From: an uncultured Planctomycetia bacterium
GTDB taxonomy: Bacteria > Planctomycetota > UBA1135 > GCA-002686595
NCBI GenBank assembly: GCA_938003765.1
Contig: CALKYE010000166.1
Location: forward strand, 62,001-126,000
Length of the DNA: 64,000 nt
Reading direction: 5' to 3'
Shown one piece after another: positions 1-11,675 of the stretch. The notes beneath the pieces were generated by a model. It ran no database searches, had not been told where the DNA came from, and worked only from the letters and a program-made list of their open reading frames with translations. Positions within the stretch are counted from its first letter, which is position 1. Each line of letters begins with the position of its first letter. A program made the position numbers and the translations under genes.

Positions 1-1133
1 GCTCGGCGCCGGAGACACGAAGCGCGCGCGAACTCCGAGCGCGGCGCACAGCTCGCGCACGGCTTCGCCTTCCTGCTGGGTCGCGAACGGCGAGATCAGC
101 ACGAGCGGATTGGGATGCGCGGCGAGGATGTCGGCCACCTCGGAGAGCGCCGACTCGACTTCCGCGAGCTCGAGCCCGTTGTAGCCGCGCACTGCGGCGC
201 CGGCGAGGCGACCGCCGAGCGCGCTGCCGGCCGGAGCGAGCTGTTCGGTCACGGGCGCGTACGCGAAGCGCCCCGTGTCGCACATCCAGTACTGGTTGAC
301 CTGCGGGTTGTAGCGCGGGCGGAAGCGCTTGACCTCCTTGCCGCGCAGCGCCTCGACCGTGATCGAGCAGCCGCGCGAGCACTCCGCGCACGTCGACAGC
401 GACTTGGACAGGTTCCACACGCGCGCCTGGAACCGGAACGGCTTGAGCGTGAGCGCGCCTACGGGGCAGATGTCCGCGAGGTTGCCCTGGTAGTTGCCCG
501 TCAGCGGCTTGTCGCCGAACGTCGCGATGGTCGAACGCGAGCCCAGGCCGCTCACGGTGAGCTGCGGCTTGTGCGTGACGTCCTGGAAGAAGCGCACGCA
601 GCGCGAGCACAGGATGCAGCGCTCTTCGTCGAGCACGATCACGTCGCCCAGGCTCTTGCGCTTCTCGAGCTTGCGGCGCGGCTCGCTCGAACGGCCCTTG
701 CCCTGGCCTTCGTTGAACGAGTAGTCCTGCAGGTCGCACTCGCCGGCCTTGTCGCAGATGGGGCAGTCGAGCGGGTGGTTCTTGAGCAGGAACTCGAGGC
801 ACTCGCGGCGCGTCTCGTGCGCCTTGGGAGTGTCGGTCTGCACGACCATGCCCGGGCTCACCGGCGTGCGACAGGCCGCCACCACGCGCGAGGGCTGTCC
901 GGGCGCGCCAGCGACTTCGACCTGACAGATGCGGCACGAGCCCACCGGCGTCAGGCCCGGGTGGTAGCAGTACATGGGCACGTCCACGCCGTTGTCGTGA
1001 CAGGCGCGGATGAGCGGCTGCTTGGGATCGGCCTCGACCTCGCGGCCGTCGACCTGGATCTTGACCGTCGCCGGCTTGGGCGCGGGCGCGGGAGACGGGT
1101 TCGTCGCCGCGCTCGGAGGAGTGGGTTGGCTCA

Positions 1134-1134
<1 letters not shown>
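1..1134 (-). CDS. nuoG: NADH-quinone oxidoreductase subunit G, partial
   Basis: Subunit of respiratory complex I carrying the N-terminal chain of iron-sulfur clusters in the peripheral arm. The first 378 codons are present and the 3' end lies beyond the left edge. After a Pro/Ala-rich leader of about 20 residues there is a 2Fe-2S ferredoxin domain (motif GSCRICQVEV), then the 4Fe-4S motifs CPICDKAGECDLQ and CILCSRCVRF, then CAECSRGC at the entry to the molybdopterin-oxidoreductase-like domain. The ATG at 1134 shares one base with the nuoF stop (TGATG), so translation is probably coupled. It is the last nuo gene in view; nuoH-N, if present, would lie further left. Family assignment is secure. 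Confidence 0.95.
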
Positions 1135-2452
<1,318 letters not shown>

Positions 2453-2456
<4 letters not shown>

Positions 2457-2938
2457 GCCTTGGCTCCTTCGCGCGCGCGGCGCAGGATCTGCTCGGCCTT
2501 CGCGTGGTCGAGGTCCTCGTGGTAGACGCCGTCGAGATCGAACATCGGCGCGTTCGCGCACGCGCCCTGGCACTCGACGCGCACCACCGTGAACTCGCCG
2601 TCGGACGACGTGCCGCCGACGGGCGCGCCCGTGACCTTGCACACGTGGCCGAGCAGTTCCTCGGCGCCGCGCAACGTGCACGAGATGTTGTGGCACACGC
2701 TGACCAGGTGCTTGCCGCGCGGGGCCATGCGGAACATCGGATAGAACGACGCGACGCCGAACACCTCGACGGGCTCGAGCCCGAAGTAGGCGGCGAGGTC
2801 CTCGATCGTCTCCGGACTCAACCAGCCGCCGTTCTCTTCCTGGCAGCGGTGCAGCGCCGGGATCAGTCCCGCGCGTCGCTCCGGGTAGTGGGTGACGAGT
2901 TCGTCGAACTCCTTGACCAAATTCGCAGGCAGGGCCAT
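2453..2938 (-). CDS. nuoE: NADH-quinone oxidoreductase subunit E
   Basis: The 24-kDa-type subunit of complex I carrying 2Fe-2S cluster N1a and partner of NuoF. The product is 161 residues, normal for the family. Cluster ligands are visible as CHNISC followed by CQGAC near the C terminus, with the thioredoxin-fold landmarks NGGWLSPE and GVASFYPMF upstream. The ATG at 2938 shares one base with the nuoD stop (TGATG), and its own stop overlaps the nuoF GTG. Confidence 0.96.
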
Positions 2939-4200
2939 CAGCGATCCACCTCGCCCATCACGAAGTCCATCGATCCGATCAGCGACACCATGTCGGAGAA
3001 CAGGCGGCCCTTGGCGAGCATCGGCAAGGCCTGGATGTTCATCAGGCCCGGCGCGCGGATGTGGCAGCGCAGGGGCTTGGAGCTTCCGTCGCTCGCGACG
3101 AAGAACCCGAGTTCGCCCTTCGACGACTCGACGCCGTGGTAGGCCTCGCCGCGCGGCAGGCGCATGTCGGTCACGACCTTGAACTGGAAGATCAGCTCTT
3201 CCATCGAGCTGTGCACCAGGTCCTTGGGCGGCAGCACGTAGCGCCGGTCCTCGATCAGCACGTCGCCCTTGACGGTCTTGAGCTTGTCGAGCGCCTGCTT
3301 GGCGATCTTCGCCGACTCGCGCATCTCGCTCATGCGCACGAGGTAGCGGTCGTAGCAATCGCCCACCGAACCGATCGGCACGTCGAAGTCGTACTCCTCG
3401 TAGCCCGAGTACGGCTGCGCGCGGCGCAGGTCCCAGTTCACGCCGCTGCCGCGCAGGATCGGACCGGTCAGGCTCATCGCGACCGCGTCTTCCTTGGAGA
3501 TGACGCCGATGTCCTTGTTGCGGTCGTACCAGATGCGATTGCGCGTCAGCAGCGCGTCGATCTCGTCGAGCGCAGCGGGGAAGTCCGCGAGGAACTTCTC
3601 GATCATCGCCGACACCTTCTCGTCGACATCGGCGTACACGCCGCCGATGCGCACGTAGGTGTTGTTCATGCGATGCCCGGTGTAGGCGTCGACGACGCGG
3701 TACAGCTCTTCGCGCTGGCGGAAGCTGTAGAAGAAGATCGTCACCGCGCCCAGATCGATGCCCAGCGTCCCGATGTAGATCAGGTGCGCCATGATCCGGC
3801 TGAGCTCCATCAGGAGCACGCGCACGACCTTCGCGCGCGCGGGGACCTCGATGCCGCCCAGTCGCTCGAGCGCGAGCGCGTAGCTGATGTTGTTCATCAG
3901 CGGCTGCACGTAGTCGAGGCGGTCGGTGTGCGGGAAGAACTTGTGCCAGCCGAGCGACTCGCAGCTCTTCTCCTTGCCGCGGTGCAGGAAGCCCACGTCG
4001 GGATCGACGTCGACGATGCGCTCGCCGTCCAGCGTGACCGCCAGGCGCAGCACGCCGTGCGTCGCCGGGTGCTGCGGGCCCATGTTGAGCTTGAGCAGCT
4101 CGCCGTGCAGCGGGTCGTCCTCGTCCAGCCGCGGCTGCGCGCCGGGCGTGTACTCGAACACTTGTCGCGTCAGTTCCGCGCCTGTCTTCGCGCCGCTCAT
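2938..4200 (-). CDS. nuoD: NADH-quinone oxidoreductase subunit D
   Basis: The 49-kDa-type subunit lining the quinone-binding cavity of complex I. The 420-residue product begins with a short leader and then the hallmark NMGPQHPATHGVLRL; the conserved DRLDYVQPLMNN and a C-terminal MGEVDR are present, so it looks full length. It is separate from nuoC, unlike the nuoCD fusion of E. coli. The ATG at 4200 overlaps the nuoC stop by four bases (ATGA). Confidence 0.97.
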   Translation of the reverse strand: MSGAKTGAELTRQVFEYTPGAQPRLDEDDPLHGELLKLNMGPQHPATHGVLRLAVTLDGERIVDVDPDVGFLHRGKEKSCESLGWHKFFPHTDRLDYVQPLMNNISYALALERLGGIEVPARAKVVRVLLMELSRIMAHLIYIGTLGIDLGAVTIFFYSFRQREELYRVVDAYTGHRMNNTYVRIGGVYADVDEKVSAMIEKFLADFPAALDEIDALLTRNRIWYDRNKDIGVISKEDAVAMSLTGPILRGSGVNWDLRRAQPYSGYEEYDFDVPIGSVGDCYDRYLVRMSEMRESAKIAKQALDKLKTVKGDVLIEDRRYVLPPKDLVHSSMEELIFQFKVVTDMRLPRGEAYHGVESSKGELGFFVASDGSSKPLRCHIRAPGLMNIQALPMLAKGRLFSDMVSLIGSMDFVMGEVDR

Positions 4201-4750
4201 TGCGCGGCTCCTTCCTCGCTCCAACCCACGCGGCGCTGGCGGTCCCATTGCCGGTAGAGGCGATCGGGCTCGATGCCGGCGTGGGGGAACTCCTTGCGCA
4301 GCGGGTGGTGGTCGTAACCCTGCGGCATCAGCAGCCGGCGCAGGTCGGGGTGGCCGTCGAAGCGGATCCCGAACATGTCGAAGCACTCGCGCTCGGACCA
4401 GTTGGCGCCGGGCCACAGGTCCGAACAGGTCGGCGCATGGGCGTCGTCGTCGCGCAGCCAGCAGCGCACGCGAATGCGCTCGGAGTGCTCCAGGCTGAGC
4501 AACTGGTGCGTCAGCGCGAAGCGCGGCGTCGCCGGGTAGTGGTCGACCGCGGTGACCAGCGTGCACATCGCGAAGCCCGCGCGCTCCTTGAGCGCCGCGA
4601 GCAGTTGGTGCAGGTGTTCGCGCGCGACCTCGAGCGTGTCGAGGCCGTCGGCGCTGGCGACGCGCCGGTGCTCGATGCCTTCCAGAGCGGCGGCCCAACG
4701 CGGCGCCGGCGTCGCTTCAGCGGCGCCGGTCGTGCTGCTTTCGGTGGTGC

Positions 4751-4754
<4 letters not shown>
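4197..4754 (-). CDS. nuoC: NADH-quinone oxidoreductase subunit C
   Basis: The 30-kDa-type peripheral-arm subunit of complex I, 185 residues from a GTG start. The family signature is seen in NWSERECFDMFGIRFDGHP followed by LRRLLMPQGYDHHPLRKEFP. A roughly 20-residue Ser/Thr/Ala-rich N terminus precedes the domain. GTG at 4754 is preferred because it overlaps the nuoB stop as GTGA, matching the junctions elsewhere in the operon. Confidence 0.95.
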
Positions 4755-5442
<688 letters not shown>

Positions 5443-5455
<13 letters not shown>

Positions 5456-5817
5456 TCCAAGCCTCCCTTGCGCCACACGTAGATCAGTCCGACCGCCAGC
5501 ACTCCCACGAACAGCGCGACCTCGGCGAACACGATCCCGCCGGCGCCGGCGGCGGCGAGCGAGCGCGCCGACACGGCCCAGGGCACGAGGAAGATCGACT
5601 CGACGTCGAACAGGATGAACAGCACCGCCACCAGGTAGAAGTGGATCGACAGTCGCACGCGGGCGCTGCCCTGCGGGGTCATGCCGGACTCGTACGGCCG
5701 GTCCTTTCCGATCGCGCGGCGCTTGCGGCCGAGCAGATCGGAGATGACCAGGTTCGCCACGGCGAATCCGGCCACCACGGCGGCGTAGATCAGGATGGGG
5801 GCGTAGCTCTCGAGCAT
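5443..5817 (-). CDS. nuoA: NADH-quinone oxidoreductase subunit A
   Basis: Small membrane subunit of complex I at the junction of the membrane and peripheral arms. The 124-residue product has three hydrophobic segments (roughly residues 5-25, 60-80 and 90-112) and the family motifs YESGMTPQGSARVR and FLVPWA, with the conserved FDVE acidic site in FILFDVESIFL. It is the first gene of the nuo operon, preceded by a 374-base leader and promoter region. Confidence 0.95.
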
Positions 5818-6001
5818 CGGTGGGGAGGCGCCGCACGGCGCGCGAGCGCGCGGCGGACGCGAGGTGAGACCGGTCCCCGAGCGCTGCGCGCGGCAGGAGC
5901 TCGAGCGGCCGGTGCGGTCGGTGCGTCCCGCGGCGATCCGGGACGGCGACGCGCGCGGCGCAGCCGAACCGAAGGCCTGGTGACGCTTCGGTCGGGCCGC
6001 C

Positions 6002-6020
6002 CGCGACCCCAGGGGTCGCG
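6002..6020. repeat. Perfect 9+1+9 inverted repeat in the nuo leader
   Basis: CGCGACCCC, one central A, then GGGGTCGCG: an exact palindrome 185 bases upstream of nuoA and just downstream of the promoter-like pair. It could be an operator half-site pair or an RNA hairpin. No T tract follows on either strand, so a simple terminator for the upstream gene is less likely. Confidence 0.45.
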
Positions 6021-6051
6021 GAGCTTTGTGCGCCCGCTCCGAATTCCCGCC

Positions 6052-6080
6052 AATGTACCGACGGCGCGTGCGGGATTGAA
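6052..6080 (-). promoter_or_regulatory. Possible sigma-70-type promoter for nuoA-G
   Basis: On the minus strand TTCAAT (6080-6075) and TACATT (6057-6052) are separated by exactly 17 bases. Each matches the -35/-10 consensus only partly, but this is one of the few AT-rich spots between the genes. Prediction only. Confidence 0.3.
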
Positions 6081-6191
6081 GCGCGCAAGAGACGGCCGCG
6101 CGTCGCGCGAGCGCGCGTCTGTGTCGCAAGCGACGGATGGGGCGATGTCGGGGGCCGTGGCGCGGATCGCACCGGGCCTCGCGCTCGGCGT

Positions 6192-7934
6192 TCAGCCCTC
6201 GCTCTCGACGTACGCGCCGCCGCTCTGCTCGGCCAGGACGCGCAGCGCGCCGTCGCCGCCGCCGCGTCCGATCAGCACGCAATGGAACGCGACGCAGGTC
6301 GCCGGGCCGACGCGCTCGAGCAGCGGTTCGATCCAATTCGGCCCTTCGGCCGTGGCGCCGTCGCACAGCACGATCACCGTGTCCTCCTCGAGGCGCGCGA
6401 GCGCCGGCTCGCCCTGGCGGTCCAGGCGCAGCACGTGCTCGATCGCCGGCCGGAGCTCCGTTCCGCCGTCGGGCTTGTGGTAGCCGGCCCAGTGCAGCGC
6501 CTCGCCGATGGCGGCGGGCGTGGCGAGCACGAGTTCGTCCTTCCAGACCTCGAGCGAGCTCGAGAACAGCACCACGCGGAAGCGCGCGCCCGGCGGCAGA
6601 TCGCGGAGGAAGCGCTCCATCTCGCTCAGCGCCCGGGCGTAGCGCGAGTGCTCCTCCGCTCGCGAGCGACCCATGGAGCCCGACTTGTCGAGCACGAAGC
6701 ACACCCGGTCCGTCATGGGCCTCAGGCCGTAAAAGCCCGCCTTCGAGGCGTTCTGCGACGGTTCGGAGCCGTCGCTCTCGGGCTCGTCGTGGGCGCTGCG
6801 CCACCAGCGCGACCAGCGCTCGGGGAAGGCGCCGATGCGCTTGCCCGAGCGCCGTTCGAGCGCCGCGACGAACTCCTGCTCGACGCGCAGCGACACGCCT
6901 TCGCGCGCCGCACGCGGTCCGCGGGCGCCCGAGGCCTCCCACGCGCGCCGACGGCCGACCCACAGTCCCAGCGACTCGATCAACACCGGCACGGCGAGCG
7001 CGTTGTCGAGCGCATGGCTGGCGCGCAGCGCGCGGAGCACCGCTCTCCAGTCGCGACCGACGAGGTCGGGCCGCAGCGCATCGAACAACGCGCGTTCGAG
7101 CGGACCGCCGCGCGGATAGCGCAGCGACGCGAAGTGGCGCTCGACCGCGCGGTTCGCCGACCAGCGCAGATCGGCGCGCATGCGCAGCCACTGACCGATC
7201 ATCGCCTGGTGGACCTGCGGGTGATCCCAACCTGAGAGCGCGTCCGCCGCGGCGTCGCGCACTTCGCGCGCCGGATCCTCCAGGGTCGCCACGACTCCGC
7301 TCACCGTGCTCTCCAAGCGCCGTCCGCGCAGCGCTTCCAACGCCGCGCGCCGCCGCGCCACCGGCGTCTTGGGGTCCTTCGACCCGGCCTGCTCGACCAG
7401 CGTGCGAGCGAAGCCCTCGTCTTGGTCGATGTCCAGTCCGCGCCCGAGCGCCTCGAAGGCCAGCGCGCTGGCCTCTTCGAGCGGCGTGGCCCACTGCCCG
7501 CGCGAGACGCAGGGCGCGAGCGCGGCGATGTCGAGCAACGCGATGGCGGCCGCGCCGCGCAGCTCGGGCTGGCTGGCGACGAGGATGCGCAGGTCCGCGA
7601 CGATCGGCTGGAGCGCCGTCAGCCGCTCGGGCGGCATGCGATCGGCTTCGCGCTGGGCCTGCGCGCACCAGCGCGCCGCGCGGAGCGGAGCGTCCTCGCG
7701 CACCTGCGCCGCTCCAGCGCGGGCGGGTTCGGCGGAGGTGGCGTGCGCCGCGACCGGCGGAGCCGTTGACGGCGTCGACGCCGACGCATTCAGTCGCGAT
7801 GGGATCAAGCAGGTCGCCCAGAGAACCAGTCGGGCGCCGTGCGCTGCGAATCCGCGTCCGTCGCGCGCGCGCGCGGCTCGCAACTCGGCGTGCGGAGCCT
7901 GCCCGGGCGCTGTGGCGGGTGTGATCTGAGGCAT
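6192..7934 (-). CDS. HEAT-like repeat protein with C-terminal von Willebrand A domain
   Basis: A 580-residue protein. Residues about 100-330 are Ala/Leu/Arg-rich helical pairs resembling HEAT repeats. From about residue 408 to the end is a vWA domain with an intact metal-ion site: D416-x-S418-x-S420 in LDKSGSMG, T492 in GGTEL and D525 in LCDGATAEG. vWA domains bind protein ligands through a divalent metal. A hydrophobic stretch at residues 35-45 could be a weak signal or anchor. The frame stays open upstream to 8186, but that part is Arg/Pro-rich without recognisable features, so I chose ATG 7934, preceded by GAAGG at short spacing. Downstream on the same strand is the nuo operon after a long gap. 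Function unknown. Confidence 0.75.
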   Translation of the reverse strand: MPQITPATAPGQAPHAELRAARARDGRGFAAHGARLVLWATCLIPSRLNASASTPSTAPPVAAHATSAEPARAGAAQVREDAPLRAARWCAQAQREADRMPPERLTALQPIVADLRILVASQPELRGAAAIALLDIAALAPCVSRGQWATPLEEASALAFEALGRGLDIDQDEGFARTLVEQAGSKDPKTPVARRRAALEALRGRRLESTVSGVVATLEDPAREVRDAAADALSGWDHPQVHQAMIGQWLRMRADLRWSANRAVERHFASLRYPRGGPLERALFDALRPDLVGRDWRAVLRALRASHALDNALAVPVLIESLGLWVGRRRAWEASGARGPRAAREGVSLRVEQEFVAALERRSGKRIGAFPERWSRWWRSAHDEPESDGSEPSQNASKAGFYGLRPMTDRVCFVLDKSGSMGRSRAEEHSRYARALSEMERFLRDLPPGARFRVVLFSSSLEVWKDELVLATPAAIGEALHWAGYHKPDGGTELRPAIEHVLRLDRQGEPALARLEEDTVIVLCDGATAEGPNWIEPLLERVGPATCVAFHCVLIGRGGGDGALRVLAEQSGGAYVESEG

Positions 7935-8207
7935 GCCTTCGATGGATGTCCCGAGCGTTCGCGCGATCTGGCCGCCGTCGACGGGCCGCGCCGCGCGTTC
8001 TGCGAGTTCGTGAGTTCCTGGCCGGTGCTCACGGGTCCGCATGGGTTGGCCTGTCCTCGGATCCGCGCAGAGAGCTCGGCGGCGCGGCGGCGGTTCGGTG
8101 ACCGCATCCGCTTGCCTGGAAGCCTCGCGCCGTGCGAGCGGCGCGGACTCCACCGGCATCTGCACGGGAGTTCGAGGGCGGGTCATTAGCTCCGCGCGGC
8201 GCCGCGG

Positions 8208-9296
8208 CTACCGAGCGGCGGGGTTCGCGATGGGTTCGAGTTCGCGCGCCAGGAAGCGCAGCGGCTTCGAGAGCCGCGGGTCGTGTCGCCAGCCCTCGAC
8301 CTCGAGCCGGACGCCCGCGCGCCCGACTTCGAGCAGCGCGGACTCTCCCAGAGGGAGGTAGGCGTCGGTGTCGATCGTGAGCGCGGCCTTGGCGAGCTCG
8401 CGACCGGTCGCATCGAGCGAGCGCGCGCGGAACTCGATCGCCCGGCCCACCAGGCCCGGCACGCGGTGACCGGCGCGGTTGCGCACGCGCAGTCGCACGC
8501 TCTCGCCGTCGAGCTCGGCGCTGAGCTCGAAGCACTGCGCGAGGAACGCCGGGTCGCGCGCGGATTGCAGCTCGTGGCTCCGGACCGCGCGCTTGCCGCC
8601 GGCGCCGTCGTCGACCTCGCGCAGCACGGCCAGATGGCACTCGACGCAGCTCGCGCCGCCGTCCGCCGCCTCGCTGCCGAGGAAGTCCTTCGCGATCCCG
8701 ATCACCGGGCCGACCGTGGTGCGGTGGCACGCGGCGCACAGCGCGTTGCTCCCCGCGCCGACGAAGTTCTCGTGCTTGCGCGTCGGGTGCGCATCGTTCG
8801 GCGCGCCGGTCGGACCCAACTGAGCGCCGTCGGGCGCGAGGTGGCAGCTCTCGCAGGACACGCCGAAGTGCCAGGGCTCCGCGCCCTGCGCCGGACGCGG
8901 TTGGGGCTTCGCGCTCAGATCGCTCAGCGCGTGGAGCGGGGCCGGGATGTGGCATCCGTGGCAGGACTCGGCCTTCTTCCGACCCTCGAGGTCCTCCTGG
9001 TAGAGCTCGTTGACCCAGGCCTGCGCGTGCGTGCTCGCGGCCCACTCCTCGACGATCGCCGCGTGGCATTCGTTGCAGCTCGACTCGGCTGCCTGTTCGA
9101 GTCGGGCGGGGCGTCCGTCGAGCGCCGGCGCCGGCTTGGAGAGCTCGAAACGCTCGCCGCCCGGCGCGGACGCGCTCGCCTGACGTGCGCGGAAGGCCAG
9201 CGCCGCGCCACCGCCGAGCGCAGCGACGAAGACCAGCGCTCGCAGCAGATGAACGCGTCGGCGCGGAGCTGCAGCTCGCGTGATGGAGAGAGTCAT
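8208..9296 (-). CDS. Pentaheme c-type cytochrome
   Basis: A 362-residue exported electron-transfer protein. A basic N terminus and one hydrophobic segment (residues 15-36) give a membrane anchor or uncleaved signal. Five CxxCH heme-binding motifs follow: CNECH (74), CHGCH (112), CESCH (148), CAACH (187) and CVECH (217). After about residue 240 comes a heme-free C-terminal domain of roughly 120 residues that looks like beta sandwich. Spacing of the hemes resembles cytochrome c554/NrfB-type multiheme proteins. ATG 9296 puts the hydrophobic segment at the proper distance. It is transcribed divergently from the chemoreceptor-like gene. The electron donor and acceptor cannot be told from the sequence. 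Confidence 0.88.
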   Translation of the reverse strand: MTLSITRAAAPRRRVHLLRALVFVAALGGGAALAFRARQASASAPGGERFELSKPAPALDGRPARLEQAAESSCNECHAAIVEEWAASTHAQAWVNELYQEDLEGRKKAESCHGCHIPAPLHALSDLSAKPQPRPAQGAEPWHFGVSCESCHLAPDGAQLGPTGAPNDAHPTRKHENFVGAGSNALCAACHRTTVGPVIGIAKDFLGSEAADGGASCVECHLAVLREVDDGAGGKRAVRSHELQSARDPAFLAQCFELSAELDGESVRLRVRNRAGHRVPGLVGRAIEFRARSLDATGRELAKAALTIDTDAYLPLGESALLEVGRAGVRLEVEGWRHDPRLSKPLRFLARELEPIANPAAR

Positions 9297-9573
9297 GGTG
9301 GTTGGGCGCCATGGTAGTGCCGCGCGTTCCCGCGGCCGAAACCTGGCGCACACGCGCGCTCAACTCGCGCCGGGCGTGGGTCGACAGCTCGACCGACACG
9401 CGCATGCACGCCGCGACCAGATCTTCATCGTTCGACGGGCCGCTGGCCGCCCGCGAGCGTCTCGTGGCGCTCGCGCGCAGCCGCCGGGCGTCGACGCGAT
9501 CCCGCGCGAGTTCCTCAGCTTCCTGGCGCATGCCCCTCCGGCGCCGGGCGCCGACTCCCATTCCGGACCCCTC

Positions 9574-10458
9574 ATGAGCTCGCAACCCGAACCGCTGCCC
9601 GCTCTGGGCGCCTCCAGGACGGACGTAGACACCGTTCTGCCGCTGCTTCCCACGCTGTCGACCCAACTGCGCGAAGCGCGCGCACAGGTCGAACAGGCCG
9701 TCGGAAGCGCGCGCACCAGCGTCAACAACGTCGCGACGCGCGCGCGCCAGGGCGCGGACGAGTCGGCCGCGATGCTCCAGCGCGAGGACGGCGACGCCAG
9801 CGTCGACGGCCTCATCACCTCCTCGCACGCGACGCTCGAGAACCTGCTCCAGCGCATCGTGAAGGGCGGCGAGCTCTCGATGAAGGCCGTCTACCGGATG
9901 GACGACGTCGAGGAGGGCATGAAGCGCATCAGCGCGATCCTCGCCGACGTGAACGACGTCGCCACGCGCACGCGCCTCCTGACCGTCAACGCCAAGATCG
10001 AAGCGGCGCGAGTGGGGGAGCAGGGCAAGGGTTTCGCGGTCGTCGCCGGCGAGATCAGCCAGCTCTCCGTCAAGTCCGCCGAGATCGTGATCTCGATCAC
10101 CGAGATCATCGACAAGCTCACCGCCGACGTCGGCGCCACGGTCGACGACCTGCGCGAACTGGCCTCGGCCGACATGAACGAGGTGCTGCTCGGAAAAGAA
10201 CGCATCGAGCAAGCGGTCGTGGCCTTCGACGAACGCCATCGCAACCTGCACCGCAGGCTCAGCGAGATCACGCGGGCGAACCGCGCGCTCGCGGACGACA
10301 TGGCCGGAGTCGCCGCCGGGCTGCAAGCCGGTGAGCGCGTCGCGCAACGCCTCGATCAGGTCATCGAGGGCGTCGAGACCGTCGCACGGGCCCTGACGCG
10401 CGAGGGCGCCAGCCCGGCGTCGACGCTGGGCGCCGCGAACGACCTGTCGCGCCCCTAG
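9574..10458 (+). CDS. Soluble methyl-accepting chemotaxis-like protein
   Basis: A 294-residue, largely helical protein containing the conserved cytoplasmic tip of chemoreceptors (about residues 115-170), with IEAARVGEQGKGFAVVAGE corresponding to the CheA/CheW-binding hairpin. There is no signal peptide, transmembrane segment or sensory domain, so it would be cytoplasmic. It stands 199 bases upstream of cheR in the same direction, consistent with being the methylation substrate. No cheA, cheW or cheB is in the window. The ATG at 9574 follows a long non-coding stretch; the frame also extends upstream but only through Arg-rich sequence. Confidence 0.82.
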   Translation: MSSQPEPLPALGASRTDVDTVLPLLPTLSTQLREARAQVEQAVGSARTSVNNVATRARQGADESAAMLQREDGDASVDGLITSSHATLENLLQRIVKGGELSMKAVYRMDDVEEGMKRISAILADVNDVATRTRLLTVNAKIEAARVGEQGKGFAVVAGEISQLSVKSAEIVISITEIIDKLTADVGATVDDLRELASADMNEVLLGKERIEQAVVAFDERHRNLHRRLSEITRANRALADDMAGVAAGLQAGERVAQRLDQVIEGVETVARALTREGASPASTLGAANDLSRP

Positions 10459-10657
10459 CCCGTTCCCGCCCGCTCCGCGCGGCGTTCCGCGCGCTCCGGA
10501 CGATTCGTCACGGCGTGCGTCGAGCCGCGCGCAGCCGCCTCCGCCCGGCGCAGCGCTCGCTGTCGCCTCGGCGCTTCGCGCGCGAACCGTTCCGCGCTCC
10601 AGACGCGCTGCTCGAGTAGTCGAAGACGCTGCCCGCTCTCGGCCGCTCACCTTCGAC

Positions 10658-11542
10658 ATGCTCCCGCGCAGTCCCGACGAATCGCACCCCTCGAGCGCCG
10701 GCGGCCTCGCGCTCGACGACGCCGAGTTCGATCTGCTGCGGGCCCTGATCCACGAACTCACCGGGATCGCCCTGGGACGCGGGAAGCGCGACGTGCTCGG
10801 CCGGAGGCTCGCGCGTCGTCTGCGCGCGACCGGCAAGGACACGCTGGCGGCGTACTGCGCCTGGGTGCGCTCGCTCTCGCCGCAAGCCGACGAGGTCGCC
10901 GAGCTGATCAACTGCGCCACGACGAACACGACAGGCTTCTTCCGCGAGCCCGAGCACTTCGAGTTCCTGCGCACGCAGCTCTTCCCCGCGCTCGAGCTGC
11001 GCGCGCGCAACGGCCGCGAGCGCCGCGTGCGGCTGTGGAGCGCGGCGTGCTCGAGCGGCGAGGAGCCCTACTCCCTGGCCATGACGGCCGCGGAGTACTT
11101 CGCCGGCGCCGACTGGAAGGTCGAGATCCTCGCGACGGACGTCGACACCGATGTGCTCGCGCGCGCGCGCGCCGCCGTGTATCCCGCCGAGCGCGTCGAG
11201 AGCCTGCCGCCCGAGACCGTGCGTCGGCACTTCCTCAGCGGCAAGGGCAACTTCGCGGGGCACTACAAGCTGCGACCCGAGCTGGCCGAGCTGGTGCGCT
11301 TCGAGCGCTTGAACTTCCTCGACGAGCGTTGGTGGGTCGATGCGCGCTTCGACGCGATCCTGTGCCGCAACGTCGTGATCTACTTCGAGCCGCGCACGCA
11401 GGAGGAGCTGTTCCGGCGGCTGCACGCGCACCTCGCGGAGGACGGCTACTTGATCGTGGGGCGCTCGGAACGGGTGCGGGCGCTGGGCGAGCTGTTCGAG
11501 GCGCTGCCCGGATCCGTGCACCGCCGGCGCGCGTCGAGCTGA
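10658..11542 (+). CDS. cheR: CheR-type protein-glutamate methyltransferase
   Basis: Transfers methyl groups from S-adenosylmethionine to receptor glutamates. The 294-residue product has the N-terminal helical CheR domain (about residues 20-80) and the SAM-binding domain, seen as VRLWSAACSSGEEPYSLAM, EILATDVDTDVL and ILCRNVVIYF, all close to the family consensus; length is normal. No good Shine-Dalgarno precedes the ATG. It lies between the receptor-like gene and the STAS gene, suggesting that methylation feeds into the partner-switching module that follows. Confidence 0.93.
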   Translation: MLPRSPDESHPSSAGGLALDDAEFDLLRALIHELTGIALGRGKRDVLGRRLARRLRATGKDTLAAYCAWVRSLSPQADEVAELINCATTNTTGFFREPEHFEFLRTQLFPALELRARNGRERRVRLWSAACSSGEEPYSLAMTAAEYFAGADWKVEILATDVDTDVLARARAAVYPAERVESLPPETVRRHFLSGKGNFAGHYKLRPELAELVRFERLNFLDERWWVDARFDAILCRNVVIYFEPRTQEELFRRLHAHLAEDGYLIVGRSERVRALGELFEALPGSVHRRRASS

Positions 11543-11675
11543 GCGCCCCGCGTCTGGGAAGCCGCCGCGGCCGTCGCGCGGGCCTGCTTCAGCACAGCGC
11601 CCGCTCGACCGACAGATCGAAGGCTGTCCGTCGCCTTCAGGTTCGCTCCCCTCAGCGCGACCACCTCCTGCGCCC

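Larger units (their letters stand above)
5818..6191 (-). other. Leader and promoter region upstream of nuoA
   Basis: A 374-base non-coding stretch between the vWA gene and nuoA, both on the minus strand. I see no convincing gene in it. It holds the promoter-like pair and the perfect inverted repeat listed separately. Confidence 0.6.

Noticed and set aside
7935..8186. N-terminal extension of the vWA protein
   Set aside because: The frame is open but Arg/Pro-rich, with no signal peptide at the far start; ATG 7934 is more plausible.
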